Program-made: the position numbers and the translations under genes
The notes under the pieces: model-generated
Databases searched by the model: none
Seen by the model: only the letters and a program-made list of their open reading frames with translations
What the model was told of the DNA's origin: nothing
Part shown: piece by piece, positions 5,983 through 7,932 of the stretch
How the letters are laid out: every line of letters begins with the position of its first letter
Numbering within the stretch: position 1 is the first letter of the stretch
Origin: Betaproteobacteria bacterium
Lineage (GTDB): Bacteria > Pseudomonadota > Gammaproteobacteria > Burkholderiales > Usitatibacteraceae
Length of the DNA: 7,932 nucleotides
NCBI GenBank assembly: GCA_012274175.1
Contig: JAAOZZ010000196.1
Span: 1-7,932, forward strand
Reading direction: 5' to 3'

Positions 5983-6749
5983 GCTCCGACGATCGGCCGC
6001 GCAATCCCCTCGCGTACAAGAGCGAGGAGTTCATCGACAGCGACGATGCGCGAGCGCTGCGCATCCTGGCCGAATACCTCCAGCCGATGCACGCCTTCCG
6101 CCGCGAGCACGTCCGCGACACGATCGTGTTCTTCGGCTCCGCGCGGTTGTCGCCCGACGGTCCGCTGGGGGGCTACTACGACGCGGCGCGCGAGCTGGCG
6201 CGCCTGGTCACCGCCTGGTCGAAGGGCCTGCCTTCCCATGCCCATCGGTACGTGGTCTGTACCGGCGGCGGCGGGGGCATCATGGAGGCCGCCAATCGCG
6301 GCGCATCGGAGGCCGGCGGCAAGACCATCGGCCTGAATATCGGCTTGCCCCACGAGCAGCGGCCGAACCCGTACGTCACGCGCGAGCTCACGCTCGAGTT
6401 CCACTACTTCTTCATGCGCAAGCTCTGGTTCGCTCACCTGGCACGCGCGCTGGTGGTGTTCCCGGGCGGCTTCGGCACCCTGGACGAGCTGACCGAGATC
6501 CTCACGCTGATGCAGACCCGCAGGTTCAGCCGCAATATCCCGGTCGTGCTCTACGGGTCGGGCTACTGGAACGAAATCATCGATTTCGACGCCCTCGTCC
6601 GGCACGGCATGATCGACCGCGCGGACCTTGCGCTGTTCCAATTCGCCGACGATCCGGCGACCGCGCTGGGGATGTTGCAGAAGGGGATCGCGGCGGAGCT
6701 GGAAGAGGCGACGCCTGCCATCGCGCATTCGCGGACTCCGCCCGGCTAG
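5979..6749 (+). CDS. LOG-family nucleotide 5'-monophosphate phosphoribohydrolase
   Basis: The product is 256 residues with a Rossmann-like LOG ('Lonely Guy', lysine-decarboxylase-like) domain. Characterised members cleave the N-glycosidic bond of nucleoside 5'-monophosphates, giving free base and ribose 5-phosphate; some activate cytokinins, others act in nucleotide turnover. Diagnostic motifs are VFFGSAR (50-56), TGGGGGIMEAANRGA (95-109), FFMRKLWF (144-151) and FPGGFGTLDELTEILTLMQT (161-180), with the PGGxGTxxE signature intact. The N-terminal 45 residues exceed the roughly 180-residue core of the shortest LOG enzymes and resemble the longer bacterial type. The ATG lies inside the ATGA that closes the RNB gene, so translation is probably coupled. 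The misannotation 'lysine decarboxylase' is common for this family and should be avoided. It converges on the ankyrin-repeat gene 13 bp downstream. Confidence 0.93.
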   Translation: MSSDDRPRNPLAYKSEEFIDSDDARALRILAEYLQPMHAFRREHVRDTIVFFGSARLSPDGPLGGYYDAARELARLVTAWSKGLPSHAHRYVVCTGGGGGIMEAANRGASEAGGKTIGLNIGLPHEQRPNPYVTRELTLEFHYFFMRKLWFAHLARALVVFPGGFGTLDELTEILTLMQTRRFSRNIPVVLYGSGYWNEIIDFDALVRHGMIDRADLALFQFADDPATALGMLQKGIAAELEEATPAIAHSRTPPG

Positions 6750-6762
6750 GCGATCGGACGCA

Positions 6763-7932
6763 TCACGGAGTCGGGCGCGCTCCGGCCTCGCGAAGCATCT
6801 TCATGACCTCTTCCTGGTCGCTGTAGGCCGCGTAGTCGTACGCCGTCTTGCCATGGTCCCCGCTCTTCTCGTTCACGTTGGCGCCGTGGGCGATCAGGAC
6901 GCGCACGACGTCGGCATGCCCCTGGCCTGCGGCATCCATGATGGGCGTGTCGCCGTCGCGGTTGCGCGCGTTGACCTTCGCCCCGGCTTCGATCAGCGCG
7001 GTCGCGGTCGGCCCGTTGGCGGCGTTGGCCAGCGGAAATTGGCCGTTTTCGTCGGGCGCGTTCGCGCTCGCGCCACGCTTCAGGGCCTCCCGCACGGCGG
7101 CGACGTTGCCCGCCTTCACGGCGGCTCCGAAGGCTTCCGCCCTGTCGCCTCGCACGGAGGGCTCGTGGTGCGCTTCGTTGTATCGCTCGCGATGCATGAG
7201 GATGGCGTAGGTGACCGGCGCCGGCACCAGCAGGAAGATCACCGCGGCGATCACCGAGCTGCTGCGCTTGTCGCGCAGGAACTCCAGGGCCTCCTCGCGG
7301 CTGCCGCGGATCATCCTCACTCCGCCCGTATCGGCCTGGGGCACGATGGCGTTGTCCTTCTCCGAATAGAGCCCGACCACGCAGGCCTTCACGCCGGACG
7401 GCACCATCCGCTCGTTGAACCTGGAGTCCTCGAGCTCCTCGTGGGAAGATATCTTCCAATCCACCCGCAGGCTGCCGCTGCGGTCCCCGATGACCTTCGC
7501 CACTTGCGGGCGTTCAGGATCGACTGCTCCGTGAACGGCGTCGCGGCGATGTAGCGGCGCGCTCGCTCGATGGCGCCGTCGTCGAGCTTGCTGTCGGGAA
7601 ATCGTTCGAACCCCGGAAAGGCCAGCAGCCGCACTTCGCGCACGCCGGAGCGGATGATCGAAGGCGCCATCGCCATGCCGCTGCGGGAGATTACCTCCGA
7701 GGGCTGCGAGTTCTGGTTCTTCATCTTCCCGAAACCCGGCGGCAGCTTCGGCACGTGGCTGATCTGGTAGTCGTAGACCACGCACTCCAAGCCGCTGAAG
7801 GGTGCGCGCAGCGGCTCACCCGTCGCCTCGAGGGTGCCGGCGATCGCCACCCGCTCGCCGTCGCGCGGCGGACCCTCGGGGCGCGCGACGAGGTTCGCGT
7901 CCCGCCGCTCGAGGCGCGCCTTGCGCAGCCCC
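6763..7932 (-). CDS. GIDE-like / transmembrane / ankyrin-repeat protein, frameshifted, 5'-partial
   Basis: Two overlapping minus-strand frames together encode one protein. The upstream frame (from beyond 7932 to about 7504) gives VAIAGTLEATGEPLRAPFSG and LECVVYDYQI, then a segment ending FTEQSILNA. The downstream frame (about 7503 to the TGA at 6763) resumes with VAKVIGDRSGSLRVDWKI, continues with ERMVPSGVKACVVGLYSE, then a single membrane helix (SVIAAVIFLLVPAPVTYAIL, about 7195-7257). It ends with three to four ankyrin repeats (7140-6763), for example NARNRDGDTPIMDAAGQGHA and DVVRVLIAHGANVN. The front part resembles the GIDE domain of MULAN-type proteins (G.v.A.g.pL.aP.sG..C..Y). The ankyrin part would be a protein-binding surface. 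One missing base, for instance in CCC at 7508-7510 or at AAGTGG, would join the frames, so this is a sequencing error or a recent pseudogene. No RING finger is visible. The start codon lies outside the window. Confidence 0.75.
7495..7515 (-). other. Apparent -1 frame break in the GIDE-ankyrin gene
   Basis: On the coding strand the upstream frame reads CTG-AAC-GCC-CGC-AAG-TGG and then loses all protein-like character, ending in a stop at 7389-7391. The downstream frame becomes protein-like from CAA-GTG-GCG-AAG-GTC. Adding one base here joins them as ...ILNA-(P/R)-(Q/K)-VAKVIGDRSG. No X-XXY-YYZ slippery heptamer is visible, so programmed frameshifting is not favoured over an indel or sequencing error. 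Confidence 0.7.

Noticed and set aside
6628..7554. Plus-strand open frame opposite the ankyrin gene
   Set aside because: Shadow frame; it overlaps the LOG 3' end and the ankyrin repeats, both of which are well supported.
1..7932. CRISPR array, tRNA, rRNA, insertion sequence or attachment site
   Set aside because: No regularly spaced repeats, tRNA-like cloverleaf, transposase motifs or terminal inverted repeats were seen on either strand by reading.

Overview
This is a GC-rich window with dense, mostly short-spaced genes on both strands. The protein families (a DUF748/AsmA-like C-terminus, a TrhA/hemolysin III membrane protein, an NemA-type ene-reductase, a compact RNB ribonuclease followed by a LOG-family hydrolase) suggest a proteobacterium, most likely a betaproteobacterium. 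That placement is inferred from family resemblance and base composition; no rRNA or other marker gene is present.

Layout. 1-405 (+) is the 3' end of a large DUF748-like envelope protein. It converges on a minus-strand pair: a TrhA/hemolysin III homologue (1400 to 783) and a small TfoX-N-like protein (760 to 416), 22 bp apart and probably co-transcribed. A 137-bp divergent region separates trhA from a small secreted protein with two cysteines (1538-1867, +), which is followed by an Old Yellow Enzyme family flavin reductase (1944-3023, +).

The most unusual part is 3024-4500. Directly after the ene-reductase lies an 18-bp perfect dyad enclosing a -10-like hexamer. Next is a possible 25-codon ORF (3112-3189) ending in ...GFGGTC, whose stop overlaps the ATG of a radical SAM protein in a TGATG junction. 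That arrangement resembles a RiPP precursor plus its maturase. The radical SAM protein reads CxxxCxxR instead of CxxxCxxC: the third iron-sulfur ligand is an Arg codon one transition away from Cys. Downstream on the minus strand, a 19-residue hydrophobic micropeptide (4350 to 4291) has a strong Shine-Dalgarno.

4501-6749 (+) is a tightly coupled pair: an RNB-family 3'-5' exoribonuclease lacking the usual N-terminal cold-shock domains, overlapping by ATGA with a LOG-family (lysine decarboxylase-like) nucleotide phosphoribohydrolase. Together they could take RNA to 5'-NMPs and then to free base plus ribose 5-phosphate. Converging on this pair, 7932 to 6763 (-) encodes a protein with a GIDE/MULAN-like domain, one transmembrane segment and ankyrin repeats. 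Its reading frame is broken near 7503, and its 5' end lies outside the window.
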